NCBI GenBank assembly: GCA_022225965.2
Contig: JAKJXP020000029.1
Span: 310,001-374,000 of the forward strand
Origin: Diatrype stigma
Taxonomy: Eukaryota; Ascomycota; Sordariomycetes; Xylariales; Diatrypaceae
DNA length: 64,000 nt
Reading direction: 5' to 3'
Shown: one piece after another, positions 23,781 through 34,639 of the stretch
Layout of the letters: every line of letters begins with the position of its first letter
Numbering within the stretch: position 1 is the stretch's first letter
Position numbers and translations under genes: made by a program
The notes under the pieces: model-generated
What the model was told of the DNA's origin: nothing
What the model saw: only the letters and a program-made list of their open reading frames with translations
Databases searched by the model: none

Positions 23781-25222
23781 CTATCTAGCCACAGCGGCGC
23801 TGAGAACTTGTGTCCTGAAGAAGCCGCCCTTGGTCCGCTCGATGACCTGTTGGTATACGGAGCTGGGCGGGTGGTTCATGACGACGGTGCCCTCCTTGTA
23901 GTCGATCTTGGCGTCGACCCTGGTGTCGCGAATCAGGTTGACGATCCACTTCTCGCCCTCGTCCTGGTTCAGGCCTAACCGCCCGCTCAGCTCCTTGATG
24001 TCGATTCGGGCGTGGATCTTGCAGTAGCTCTCCGAGATCAAATGCCGGGCCGAGTCCACAAAGAGATCGGCAGCGGAGAAGAGGAAGAAATCGGACCGGA
24101 GAATCTCCTCCGCCAGAGAGAGCTGTCGCTGCGCCTCCTCGAAGTCGAAATCGATGTAGAGAGCGCGGATGAAGTCGGTGACGGGGTCCGAGTACTCATA
24201 CGCCTCCTGCTTGACAATGCGAATGATGTCCTTCAACTGCTTCTGGTACTGGCCCGAGTTCCGCGCACGACCGCGACCGGTGATAACGCAGGCGGTGAGG
24301 TAACGCAGAATCCAGGGACAGTTGGTCTGAATAGTGTTGATGTACGCGGGGCTGAAGAACAGGTCCAGCAGAGTATCCCGAGTGGAATCGTCGTTGAAAA
24401 GAGGGAACAGGGCCCAGTGAAGAAGCCAGGTTCGGTTCGTGAGCTGAGCTAAGGGGTTGTTGAACAGCTTCGTGTCGATCATCTCCTTGACCTTCTGGAG
24501 CTCCTCGACACTCTCGGCCCAGTTGGTGCTGAGGATCTCGGATGCGAATTTACCCCAGGTGGCGGCGGCGACCTTTTCGTTATCGGTCGACAGCACACGG
24601 AACTGGTAGAGAAGATCGGCGGCACCAGCGTAGTCACCACAGCTATACTTGAAGTTGCCAAAGTCGTAGAGGGCGTTGACCATGTCGATAGTGACCTATA
24701 ATGTCATTAGTTCCACATACTCGCTATCGGCGTTGCAGTAGCGTAGAGATGCGCACGCGAAAGCACATTGCATTGAGGCACAAAGCAAAAGACAGCAAGA
24801 CGGCAAGAGCAGGAGCAGGAGCGTGTTGAATGACGTACATCGTGCTCCTTGTTCAAGAATTCCAAGTTAGCAACCTTGTCGCTTCTCAGGTTGCCGACGA
24901 CGTCCTCGTTTCCGAGCAGATCGGTGAGTTTGCTGGTGTTTTTCTCGAACTGCTCCATCCGGGCGATGACCTTTTGTCTCTTCTCGTTGAACTCGGCGGG
25001 GACCTCCTCTAAACCCTCAAGCTCGGCTTTCAGGTTGCCGATGAAATCGGTCATGTTGGTGGTCTTGAGAAGCTCATACTTGGCCTGGGTAACGGCGCGG
25101 ACCTCGTCGTCAGAGGCATCTTCCGGAAGCTGGCCAGTTTGGAAGTCGAGGAGGGGGAAGATGAGGTGACGGTCGAGCTGTTTTACCAACTGCGGCAGCA
25201 GATCGTAGTTTGTGGCTGCCAT
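23781..25222 (-). CDS. INT6: Eukaryotic translation initiation factor 3 subunit E
   Basis: Two exons, 24839-25222 and 23781-24695, with a 143-nt phase-0 intron (GTACGT...ATAG); 432 residues. The start ATG at 25222 gives [20 protein letters not shown], then [12 protein letters not shown], the conserved N-terminus of eIF3e/Int6. Helical repeats follow ([20 protein letters not shown]), and the C-terminal PCI domain covers about residues 230-410 (SRSD-like [32 protein letters not shown]). Known role: one of the PCI subunits of the eIF3 octamer, which brings mRNA to the 40S subunit. Yeast lacks it but filamentous fungi keep it. The gene is divergent from IMG2. Confidence 0.95.
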
Positions 25223-26180
25223 GCTGGCGGTGTTGGTGGTATTCGCGGTGCTGTTTATGAGATATCCTGTTTAGTTTCGGACGGTCGGTCGAACGGTCTA
25301 ACGGTCGATCGGTGGTCTGGATGTTGTATGGTGGCAGCCGGTGAGAGTGACGATGTTGGGGATGTTGCACGTCCAATCCAGTCCAGTCCAAACTCTGCGC
25401 TTGCGATGGATGTTGGTGTTGATAATTTTGGGGCCGACGAAAATTCAGGCAATCAGTGATGGAGGGGCAGGCCTGGACAGCCCTTCGCAAGTGCCCACGG
25501 CCCACCCCAGCCCCAGCGCCTTCTCCGCTAAAGGGAATATCGGAAGTCGCTGTACGAATAATCGGGCAAAAGTGGGCTGTGTGCCCGGCATTTAACCGAC
25601 ATGCTACGTACCAGGGACTAGCTACCAGGGACCTCCGGCAGTCTACCTACATCCATATATGTACATACATGTAGGTACTTCTTCTTACCTACCTAGTACC
25701 TAGGTACATGTACCCCGAGTGGAATGGGGGTATAGGGAATGAACCGATATTTATATTTATTTATTGCTACAATATCTTTTTCGTTTCTTTCCAATCCTAC
25801 TTTTGATGGACAAACATTGAACACAGTATATGCCTGTAGTTGCCATCATGGCTAATTCGGAATTGGAATCTCCGCATGCAACGAGTAAGGAAGTGGTTCG
25901 GGTTTCGATAGCTGATAACATTGAAGATCGTGAAGCGTTCTAGGTGTACAATGTATGTACCCCGCCGCCATGCGCTAATCGTATCTGTAGGTCACTTAAG
26001 TAAGTACTCAGGTACCTGAAGCCCCACATGGAACTTAGTCCAGAAAAGTTCCCATGAACCTTGTGAACCTTGAAGCTTCAACTGGCATTTGCAGGTGGTG
26101 AATGAATGTGATCGATCGAGGAACCGTCGAGGAGGACGCGACAACACGATTTGGACATCCGCCCGTAACATCCAGCAGCC
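25223..26180. promoter_or_regulatory. divergent promoter region eIF3e / IMG2
   Basis: A 0.96-kb gap between divergent translation genes. It has GGTCGGTCGAACGGTCTAAC-type CGGTC repeats at 25277-25312 and a TAGGTA / ACCTAGGTA cluster at 25670-25715. Sharing of the promoter is inferred from position. Confidence 0.45.
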
Positions 26181-26864
26181 ATGTTTCCGAGACTATTTCG
26201 CCCACTGAGGGCCCCTTCGGCCTCGCTCATACAAACCCCCATACGATTCCTCCTACCCCTAAGAACCCGGACTTTTGCGACATCAAACATCGAGACACAT
26301 GCTGCCGCGAGCTCTCCCGAATCCTCGCCTCTCGCTTCCTCACCCGAGTCGGCCACTGTCACAGCCACCACACCCCCTACCTTCGAGGCACCGGCACCGG
26401 CACCAGCAGCGGCAGAGGCAGCTACACCATCAGCAGCGATACCATCAGAGGAGCCAGCAGCACCAACAAAGATAATAACACCAAGAAAGCCCTCAGCATT
26501 GACAGAGGAACCGGATTTACCGCCACGGAAATTGCCATATTTTGTCGGCCGGAACCCCTTCAACAACTTCGGCGTCTACCAGAGGAGGAAGCGCGGTGGG
26601 AACTTGAAGGTCACCCTGGTGAAGAAAGGAGAGGGGAATCTGCAGGCGCTTAAGCACGACATCAAGAAAGCCTTGGACCTACGCGACGACGAAGTGGCCG
26701 TCAACAGTATAACGAGACACATTGTCGTGAAGGTAAGCTACGCCCGCCCGCTCAGCCCATCTATGAGACCTTAGGTTGGAACCCCATACTAACCGCGCTC
26801 TGGGACGGCAAAGGGTTTCAAAAAAGAAGAGGTCGTTCATTTTCTCCGAACAATAGGATTCTAA
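26181..26864 (+). CDS. IMG2: Mitochondrial large-subunit ribosomal protein mL49 (Img2)
   Basis: Exons 26181-26732 and 26814-26864 with an 81-nt phase-0 intron (GTAAGC...ACTAAC...AAAG); 200 residues. The last exon encodes only GFKKEEVVHFLRTIGF, which is the expected conserved end, so the gene does not stop at the read-through stop at 26774. The N-terminus is Arg/Ser/Leu-rich and looks like a mitochondrial presequence (MFPRLFRPLRAPSASLI). An Ala/Pro/Glu-rich linker follows, then the conserved domain LPYFVGRNPFNNFGVYQRRK...NLKVTLVKKGEG...ITRHIVVK. Known role: structural protein of the mitochondrial 54S ribosomal subunit. The Ala/Pro linker is low complexity and probably cleaved or disordered. 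Confidence 0.93.
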
Positions 26865-27358
26865 AGGGTGGCCCTACTTATGAGGGTAATCATGAACTAT
26901 GAACGCCAGTACTCCCAACTAGAGCCAATGCCAGTCGGTAGGGGAAAAGGGGGTCGACAAAAGGTCCCAGTGTCTTGACAAAGAAAGTTGCGAGTACCCG
27001 GAACGGCTAAGGGGTAGATTGCGCCCAGCAGCAACCACCAACGCATCTTACATCATTGCCCCCATTTTGCACGAAGCAAAGGGGCTGTGGGGGTATAAGG
27101 CAGACGTGGACACAAGGACGTCGTGGGGTACATGTACAAATAAATGGCAAGCTGGAATAGAACGACTTACCACTGTATATATACATAGAAAACCCAACAA
27201 CATATGAATCAACACACCCAACAGTCACCTCACCACCTCCCCATGTGTCTTACCCCCTATAGCTTTACCTGAGGCATGTATTCGTGTTATGTATGTAGGT
27301 CACCGCACCCCAAACTAACAACTACCCAATTACCAAGGTCTAAACTGTACCCATAACA
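26865..27358. other. intergenic, no gene seen
   Basis: A convergent gap between IMG2 and the PLP enzyme gene. It should contain both 3' ends. Nothing else recognised. Confidence 0.6.
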
Positions 27359-28811
27359 TCACGCCGGAATCACATACTCCCTCGTCCCCTCCGTGCAATA
27401 CAACACGACAACCGAATCCCCACCTACCCCCAAGCTGCTCCTAGCCTCCTCATCAGCACAGACCCTCCGAAGCGCGGCCAACGTCGCGGCGCCGCATGGC
27501 CCCGCCAAGATGCCACCATACTCGTCTTTCAGGCCCGAGACCGCGCGGTGCACCTCGCCGTCGTCGACGACGACGCTGGCGTCGACTCCCTCTCGCAGCA
27601 CCGGCCACGCCGTCGAAGACAGCACCCCGCAGTTCATGCCGCAGCAGATCGTGTCAGCCGTGGGCACGGACACGGACTGGCCGGCGCGCAGCGAGGCCTG
27701 GAGACAGGCTGCGGTCGTCGGCTCCACGGCGATGACGGCTGTTGGTGGTGCGCGGCGGGACGGGCTCTTGAAATGCTCCGTCACGGCTTGCGCGATCGAG
27801 CCTGCGCCGCAGGGGACGATGGCGTGGGTCGCTGCCTGGCCTGCTGTGGCTTCGAGGACTTGGCGATCGGATTCGGTGAGCATGGTGGAGTAGCCTTGCA
27901 CGAAATACTGCGGGTGGCGTGGTAAAGTAGACATGGTAAGTAAAGGTAAAAGCAGATAAACAAATCGCAGGTCGAAAACCCTGACGTCCACTCGATGTAT
28001 GAGGGGCGGTATCATCTTTGAAACCGCTTGACAACAAATATAGGTACTTACACTAGACAGGGGTACGGGAGAAAATAAAAGGGGGTGGAGAGAGGAAAAT
28101 GACTTCGTTCGGTAGGAAACTACAACTTACATCAGGAACCGTCTCATAACCCTCATAACTAACATCCAAGATCGGAATGACGTTTACATTCTCATGCGCG
28201 TCCGTCGCCCCCACCTCGGAAGCCTTGGCCGCCTCCGTCCGCATAGCGAGGACCGCATCTTCGTAGGATCCGTCAACCTCGACGACCTCCACCAGCCGGG
28301 GCTCCTCGCCACGAATCAAGTCCCGCGTCCCCGCGGCCATGTACCGCGGCACGAGCACGCGGGTGGGGATACCGAGATCCCTTGCGGCCGTGCGCGCGAC
28401 GGCGCGCCCGCAGTTGCCCTCGGTGGCCGTCACGACGGACAGGCCGGCGCTCCTGGCGCGGGCGCCGAGATCCGCTAACGAGATACCTCTGTCATATGAC
28501 CCCGACTCTGAAGGCGATGACGATAATCCCAGGTGCGAGCTAACGGCCCGGTACACGGCCCACGACGCGCCGAGGATCTTGAACGCCGGCAACCCGAACC
28601 GGTTCGACTCGTCCTTGAGCAGCACGCGGCCGACGCCGAGATCGCGGGCGAGGAATGCGGGTAGCGCCCGTAGCGGCGTCTCGGCGTAGTCGGGCAGCGA
28701 CTTGTGAAAAGGGAGCACGCGCGCCGTAGCTTCTTCGTCGCCCTTGCCCTGGCGGCCTTCGAACGCCCAGGTGTGGGCGGAGGGATTGAGGCGGATGCGG
28801 TTGGACGACAT
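27359..28811 (-). CDS. PLP-dependent diaminopropionate ammonia-lyase-like enzyme
   Basis: Exons 28131-28811 and 27359-27907 with a 223-nt phase-0 intron (GTAAGT...CGCAG); 409 residues. It is a fold-type II PLP enzyme. RFGLPAFKILGASWA carries the Schiff-base Lys (residue 78), as in bacterial DpaL. TATEGNCGRAVAR is the phosphate/substrate loop, YFVQGYSTMLTE (start of exon 2) and PCGAGSIAQAV match the family, and VLYCTEGTREY ends it. Known reaction in bacteria: 2,3-diaminopropionate to pyruvate and two ammonia. The loop that reads T-D-G-N-H in the bacterial enzyme reads T-E-G-N-C here, so the true substrate may differ. No targeting signal, so probably cytosolic. Alternatives are a D-serine or threonine dehydratase relative. 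Confidence 0.85.
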
Positions 28812-29600
28812 GGTGATTCCTCGGACCTTGACTATCGAGGGGTTACCTTTAACTGAATGACTTATCCTTTCGATTAGACTTGAAACATGTATATACCTGG
28901 CTGCTCGGGTATTTGGCCCTTTAGTCGATTACATAAAACTGTGACATAAATTTCCATACTTATGCTATTGCGCAGCTTCGTGACATTCTTTTTCCACTTA
29001 TAACCCGAAAGCTTTATATACCGAGGTGTCTCTCCAAATAGCTGCAACGCCAAAATATGAGTGGCGGGGTTCCCCGGATAATGTGGAAATTCGAAGAGAG
29101 CCAATTGGCTGCATATTTCCTTAATGGAAGGTGAGATACCTAATAACGAGGCCCGGAATATATCGCTAGGAGTGCCTTTCGATCGAATATAGCTAGAATC
29201 ACCGACATTAGCGTTGTGCCTACCTACCTCGAAGAGTTATGCGGCATGTCTCATCCGAGGGCCGGCTCCGGACCTCCTCGGGCTCGGTCTTCCGCGATTT
29301 ACCTAATGATAAGTCACCTAGTCCAGACTTGCCCTAGAAAGATATATAAGCGTGGGTAGTTATAGGTTACCCATAGTTCTCGCCAGGAACTTCGGTTCCC
29401 TTTTGTTATATTGCTTGACAAGTCTCTAGATAAGTCTTATTCGAAGGTTATGTTTGTTGACGACGTCAGGTGCGCTTGATAGGAAGAGAGTCGCAGATTA
29501 AAGTTCCCTCTCGAGTCAAATAGGCAATTTATTCCTGTGGTCTGGGACAGGCTCTACGAAACAGCTTCGAATATCATAATTGGCGCATAACACCAAAACC
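28812..29600. other. intergenic between divergent PLP enzyme and NAT genes
   Basis: A 0.8-kb AT-rich gap with divergent flanking genes. Contains a CCGAGGGCCGGCTCCGGACC GC-rich patch near 29257. No gene or RNA found. Confidence 0.55.
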
Positions 29601-30728
29601 ATGGCCGGCCGTCCCAGATACACCCCGGACGAGCTAGGCCAGTATTTCGACCGGATCGGCCTACCCCGTCAGCACCGCGCACTCTCGGTCCAAGCTCCCC
29701 CGCTCCGGGACCACAACGACCTGAGGCTCGCGCACTTGGCGCTCCTTCTCAAGCACCATCTGGTCCGGGTGCCCTTCGAGAACCTAACGCAGCACTACTC
29801 GTGGCACGGCGTCGTCGACGTGTCGCCGCGCCACGTGTTCCGGAAGATCGTGCTCGGCCACGGTCACGGCCACGGCTCCAACCGCGGCGGCTACTGCATG
29901 GAGGCCAACTCACTTTTCCACACGGTGCTGCTCTCGCTCGGCTACGACGTCTACATAGCAGGCGCCCGCATCTACGACGCCACCAGCCAGCGGTACGGAG
30001 GGTTCACGCACTGCGTCAACATCGTCACCATCGCCGGCGCGCGCTACATGGTCGACGTGGGGTTCGGCGCTAACGGGCCCACACGGCCCGTACCCCTGCG
30101 CAGTGCGGCTGCGGGGGCGGGGGCGGGGGCGGAGGCAGAGTCTGCGGTGGGGGAACATTTGGTAATACCTCAGATCGCCCCAGCCTCCGTGCGTCTCCTG
30201 CACGAGCCGATCCCGCAGCAGACGAACCAGGGCTGCCGGGTGTGGATCTACCAGCACCGGATCGACGCCCGGGCGGACTGGGTCCCCATGTACTGCTTCG
30301 TCGACTTCGAGTTCCTGCTCGAGGACATCCGCGGTATGAACCTGAGCCCCTGGCGGAGCCCGCACTCGTGGTTCACGCGCAAGATTGTCACGGTGCGGTT
30401 CACGACCGACAGGGAGGTACTACTATTGCCACCGTCCTCCGCGGAGGAGATTGGTGATGCCGGGGGTGGTGGGTGGCTGGCTAAAGGCGGCGCGACATCT
30501 ACTGGTGGGGATGAGGGGGCCGTTGTGGAAGGCGAGATCGATGGGGCTATTATTCTCTTCGAGGGCACGCTGAAGTGGCGCCGGGGAGGCGAGACGAAAC
30601 TTGAGATTCAGTTTAAGAGCGAGGGGGAGAGACTCGAGGCGCTGGAGAGGTGTTTTGGCATCGTGTTCGATGAGGAAGATCGCGATGCAATTCGCGGGAC
30701 CGTTAGCGAGATAAGTGATACGTCTTGA
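29601..30728 (+). CDS. Arylamine N-acetyltransferase
   Basis: One exon of 375 residues. The start is the ATG at 29601 (MAGRPRYTPDELGQYFDRIG); the seven-codon extension upstream begins with TTG. The Cys-His-Asp triad is complete: RGGYCMEAN (Cys about 99), GGFTHCVNIV (His about 137) and MVDVGFGANGPT (Asp about 152). VPFENLTQHYSW is also typical. Family knowledge: transfers acetyl, or in some fungi malonyl, groups from CoA to arylamines; fungal members detoxify plant benzoxazolinones and aniline compounds. It is longer than bacterial NATs because of a Gly/Ala insert (about 177-190) and a Gly-rich insert near the C-terminus. Cytosolic. The GC-rich third positions contrast with the AT-rich flanks. 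Confidence 0.93.
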   Translation: MAGRPRYTPDELGQYFDRIGLPRQHRALSVQAPPLRDHNDLRLAHLALLLKHHLVRVPFENLTQHYSWHGVVDVSPRHVFRKIVLGHGHGHGSNRGGYCMEANSLFHTVLLSLGYDVYIAGARIYDATSQRYGGFTHCVNIVTIAGARYMVDVGFGANGPTRPVPLRSAAAGAGAGAEAESAVGEHLVIPQIAPASVRLLHEPIPQQTNQGCRVWIYQHRIDARADWVPMYCFVDFEFLLEDIRGMNLSPWRSPHSWFTRKIVTVRFTTDREVLLLPPSSAEEIGDAGGGGWLAKGGATSTGGDEGAVVEGEIDGAIILFEGTLKWRRGGETKLEIQFKSEGERLEALERCFGIVFDEEDRDAIRGTVSEISDTS

Positions 30729-31314
30729 TAAAACTGTCTACATTACGACTCCGTTCTCAACAAAACGACATTCCACAACAGAATCGTCCACACTCCTGTA
30801 TTTCTCTCCTTTACTCTTTCTGTCCCCCTTTTTCCTTTCTTGATTAAACCAAGATATCGTTGTAACATCGCTTTCTATTGAACGGTTAAACCTGGCCAGA
30901 GCCCTTTCAACACAACTACCTCCGTATAGGCCAGACTAGAAAGAGTGGAAGGGGTAGGATATAGCGCGCTGGAAAGACGATGCCATAATAATTAACTATA
31001 GGTAAGTAGGTAAGTACTTAGGTATGCCCGAGTATTTCCACGGCGTCCACGACGTATCCACGCCCTCGTACGTTCGTAGCTACGGCCTATACCGGTATCA
31101 TCCACCAAAGTTAGTACGTCGTGATTCGTCCAGATTAACAAGCTAAGCTCAGATAGGCAAGGCTCAGTAAGGGGTCACCCTCCTTGCCGTCAAGCGCCTT
31201 CTTACAACCTTAGAAACGGCTTCTTAGAAACGCCATCCGTATAAAATTTGGTTTCTAAATACATACTTACTTAATTACCTAGATATCTACCTTTCCTCGA
31301 TAGTCCGTCCGGGC
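30729..31314. other. intergenic, no gene seen
   Basis: Between two same-strand genes. Contains AGGTAAGTAGGTAAGTACTTAGGTA-type sequence at about 31000-31025, part of the dispersed TAGGTA motif group. Confidence 0.6.
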
Positions 31315-32430
31315 ATGCCAGTACGGCTACCACTTTCGCAGGATTTCTTTTTATCCAATAGGATGGCCATTGGTCTTGATCGCCTGCTTCGCCCGACCGG
31401 GTTAAGCTTAATCCGGCAGCTGAAAACTTCAGGTACGGGTAAAAACTCGCAGCGATGGCTAAGCGCAAGCCGATCCTTGATGATGCCATCTCCACAAAAA
31501 CCTGCTGCTGCTCCTGCTGCTGCTGCTGGAAAATCGGAGAATGAGGACCAGCCTCGGATTGTCCTCAATGTACGCCGCGGCTTCACTCTGTTGAAAAGGG
31601 AACCATCAATCACCTCCAAGGTCCATCAGTCCAGCACACAACAGGAGGGGCCTAATGGCGAATTGATACCGTCTCAGGGCGGACCTGCAGTCCACTCCGA
31701 ACCCATCCCGGCCGATGTAGCACGTGTCAAGGACGCTATGGGCCAGTGCGGTAACGGCGTCTGGACCGGCTCCCGATTCAAAGGCTCGCAAAAGCCGGAC
31801 GACGTCTTCCCCGTCCAAATGGTGAACACGAGCCAACAGCACGTGCTCGAACGCTTCTGCATCCGGAGCCGCTTCGCCCCCAAGCATTTATCACCGAAGA
31901 CGATGCTGATATACACAGACGGCGCATGCTCAAACAACAACCACAGAAACCCCAGCGCACCGCGGGGCGGCGCCGCCTTCGTGTTCAACGAGGAACCTTG
32001 GGGGATTTTCTCCTTTGCGCTCGAGAACCGGGGGCCGGACGGGCGGGTGTACCCACACACCAACAACAGGGCCGAGCTGCGGGCCGTGATCGCAGCGCTG
32101 CAGTTCCGCCAGTGGGCGAGCGAGGGCTGGGACCGCATCGTCGTCGCCACCGACTCCAGGTACGTGTTTAAAGGAGCCACCGAGTGGCTGCGCAAGTGGG
32201 CCTCCCGCAAGTTCCTCGCTTCCGGGTCCTCCTCCAAGCCCGTTGCCAACATTGACCTCTGGCTCGCCTTGTCCGAGGCCCTCGGCAACTACGCCGAGGC
32301 CGGCTGCGAAGTGTCCTTCTGGAAGGTGCCGCGGTTGGCGAATAACCGGGCAGATGTGGCGGCTAAGGCTGCGGCAGAGCGCGGGAACGGCGGCGAGGAC
32401 TACCGGGATACGCCAGGCGTGGATTTTTAG
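31315..32430 (+). CDS. RNase H domain protein
   Basis: One exon of 371 residues with the RNase HI fold at about 195-350. The four acidic catalytic residues are visible: IYTDGACSNNN (Asp 202), NNRAELRAVIAAL (Glu 254), VVATDSRYV (Asp 280) and LANNRADVAAKAA (Asp 347). The first 60 residues are Arg/Ser/Leu-rich and could be a mitochondrial presequence (inference), followed by an Ala-rich patch and a region without known domain. There is no hybrid-binding (Caulimovirus-type) domain at the N-terminus, unlike yeast Rnh1. Known activity: cuts RNA in RNA-DNA hybrids. It is likely a fungal nuclear or mitochondrial gene and not a retroelement piece, since no reverse transcriptase lies nearby. Confidence 0.88.
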   Translation: MPVRLPLSQDFFLSNRMAIGLDRLLRPTGLSLIRQLKTSGTGKNSQRWLSASRSLMMPSPQKPAAAPAAAAGKSENEDQPRIVLNVRRGFTLLKREPSITSKVHQSSTQQEGPNGELIPSQGGPAVHSEPIPADVARVKDAMGQCGNGVWTGSRFKGSQKPDDVFPVQMVNTSQQHVLERFCIRSRFAPKHLSPKTMLIYTDGACSNNNHRNPSAPRGGAAFVFNEEPWGIFSFALENRGPDGRVYPHTNNRAELRAVIAALQFRQWASEGWDRIVVATDSRYVFKGATEWLRKWASRKFLASGSSSKPVANIDLWLALSEALGNYAEAGCEVSFWKVPRLANNRADVAAKAAAERGNGGEDYRDTPGVDF

Positions 32431-33239
32431 ATTCGATCGGGATGGACACAGCCATGTGCCAGAGGCAGGTAGTTCCTGGAGAACGGCGAAGGAAAAGGGA
32501 GGCGGTACGCTGTCAGAGGCGAGCAACTACGTTTTTCGCAGTCTGCCATGCTGCTTTACGTCATCCGAGACAGCAACATTCGGTGCTGACAACTTACGAG
32601 GTCAATCCGGCTTTGCAGCCTCCCTTACTAGTAGTCAACCTGCTAAAAATATACACTGCTCTTCTAACGCAATTGCCGTACGAAGACATAGCCTACTTCG
32701 GAACCACCCTGACTTGCCATGGGTTGAATACCTCTCTCCCTTCCCCCCTGGAAAGGGGGAGAGGAAAGAAAAAGGTGATCCAGGACGGGATAAAGGGATA
32801 AAGGGGGCGGGGACAAAAACTACACCAGTTTTATAGTGGCTTCAATGCTTCGTGCAGCTTATCGAAGTCTTCCGACTATGTCACTTGTATTCTTTTCTAC
32901 TGCATCGACTAGTTTCTATCGACCCCCTAAAGAGGGGCATACCAAATACCACTAACGACTCGAACAAAGCGTGCCGGGCTAAAGAGTGGCACCATCTATA
33001 TGTACGCAAGATTCCACGTCACTATGGCTCTTACCCCTTCCTTTCGAGTCCCGTCTAATAGTTTTATGATGTTTCAGCCAGGGCTAATTAGATGCTGGGG
33101 TACGACGTCGTTGGTCCGTCTTTCCAAAGCCTATCCGAGTAGCTAAATAACATCAAATACACACCCCCTACCTTTTTAACGACTGTGTATTTTCAGTATG
33201 CATACAAGACTGGGCCAGTCTTCTTCGTCCGGTTGGATT
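32431..33239. other. intergenic, no gene seen
   Basis: Between the RNase H gene and the O-methyltransferase relic. It contains a purine-rich run (GGAAAGGGGGAGAGGAAAGA area, 32747-32815). The absence of the N-terminal part of the methyltransferase here supports truncation of that gene. Confidence 0.55.
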
Positions 33240-33863
33240 AGAATCCACCGTGCTTGCAACTGTTCCACAGCTACATGTCAGCCTATCGAGCCGGGAGGCC
33301 GTCCTGGGCCGATCCGGACTTCCGCCCCTTCTCCGATCCTCTTAGCAACGGTTTTGACCCTGGTATCAGCGAGGTAATTAACGTGCATGTGGGTGGTGGT
33401 ATGGGTCATGGTCTTCTGGAACTCAAAGAGAAGCACCCTGGCCTTGCTGGGAAGCTCGTCCTGCAAGATCTGCCTGAAGTGATTTCTACGGTAACTGGTA
33501 TTGAAGGTGCCTTTGAGTTCATGCCACATGATTTCTTCACGCCGCAGCCGGTCAAGGACGTACCACGTCCATTCCGTACTTCATTGCTGAGGAGATGACG
33601 ACTCCGGTCGGATCCTCGAACAGCTGAAATCCACGACCAAGCGCGGGGATTTTCGGGTCCTCATCAATGAGATCACCGTCCCTAGTCAGAACCTGACGTG
33701 GCCGATCACATCGATGGATCAGCTGGTCTTCGTGTTCGGCGCTATGAGAGTGCGCACTGAGGCCCATTGGCGAAGCATATTTGAAACGCCCGGTTTCAAG
33801 GTTGTTCAGATCTACAGTTATGAGTTAAGCTCAGAGAGTCTCATCGAGCCCGAGTTGGCCTAG
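33240..33863 (+). pseudogene. S-adenosylmethionine O-methyltransferase relic
   Basis: The plus strand encodes the C-terminal half of a fungal secondary-metabolism O-methyltransferase. The first part reads FHSYMSAYRAGRPSWADPDF, then INVHVGGGMGHGLLELK (SAM motif I, where the usual V-D-V-G-G-G has His for Asp) and DLPEVISTVTGIEG...FMPHDFFTPQPVKD. A frameshift near 33560 moves to YHVHSVLH, where a TGA (about 33588) replaces the expected DWPDD region. The frame then runs on with DDSGRILEQLK, RVLINEI, PITSMDQLVF and EAHWRSIFETPGFKVV to the stop at 33861. The first 150 or more residues of the family are missing upstream. At least one frameshift, one stop and a 5' truncation mean it is not functional. 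Known role of intact members: methylation of small-molecule hydroxyls. Confidence 0.8.
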
Positions 33864-34639
33864 GAAGCTGTCCATATTATGGCTAGTCACACGATGGGAT
33901 ACCCAAGTGGTACAGTTGGTGACCTGCGTAGCATGAATTCTTTGCTGAATTTCGGGGTTAGGTTTAGTAGTGGTCAACTGCTGTCAATAGGGATTGGGTC
34001 CACCTTCTCCAAGCACATTCATCCCTTACCCTATGTGAGAGGCATAACGTTGCTGTTGTCCTATTCATATCCATGGTAAGCGAGGCGTACTGATCTAACA
34101 CCTTCTATACGTCATTCATGCTCACCCGAATGCATTGTAAGGATGATAAGTGAAGGTGACATTCTTTGCTCATCGGTATCAAGGGTGTGCTAGATTGGAG
34201 TCCATGTAACCCTCGCTTAGTCACGGTACGACCCTCTTACAACGAAACAGATCTTGAGTATGAGGAAGGCCAGAACTTGCTGTTACGTTATATCAACTAC
34301 TGGAATGTCGAAGGGTAAATAAGCCACTTGTAGGCCTCTTCAAGCGAGGGGAAGCCTATGGCATGACCATATAAGCGAAATTTCGTTATAAACAGAACCA
34401 ACTGTAGATACAAGAATGAGTCTTTCGCGAATGAGCTAATTTTTACACAGATTATGCGAGTCACTAGAACTGAATGTCAGCCAACTACACTACTTCCATG
34501 TCTATAAAACGAGACAGATTTCCCGTTGAAACTCACCTTCAATCTCGACCACACCATCACCTCACAACTACGACTTCCCCGTCCAAAACCTACAGCGCAT
34601 ACAAGACACATATACAAGAGGATAAAACTATAATTCACG
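33864..34639. other. intergenic, no gene seen
   Basis: Low-complexity-free gap after the methyltransferase relic. No cluster partner genes (P450, PKS, NRPS) are visible. Confidence 0.55.

Noticed and set aside
32852..33058. short frame upstream of the O-methyltransferase relic
   Set aside because: Does not match the missing N-terminal part of the methyltransferase.
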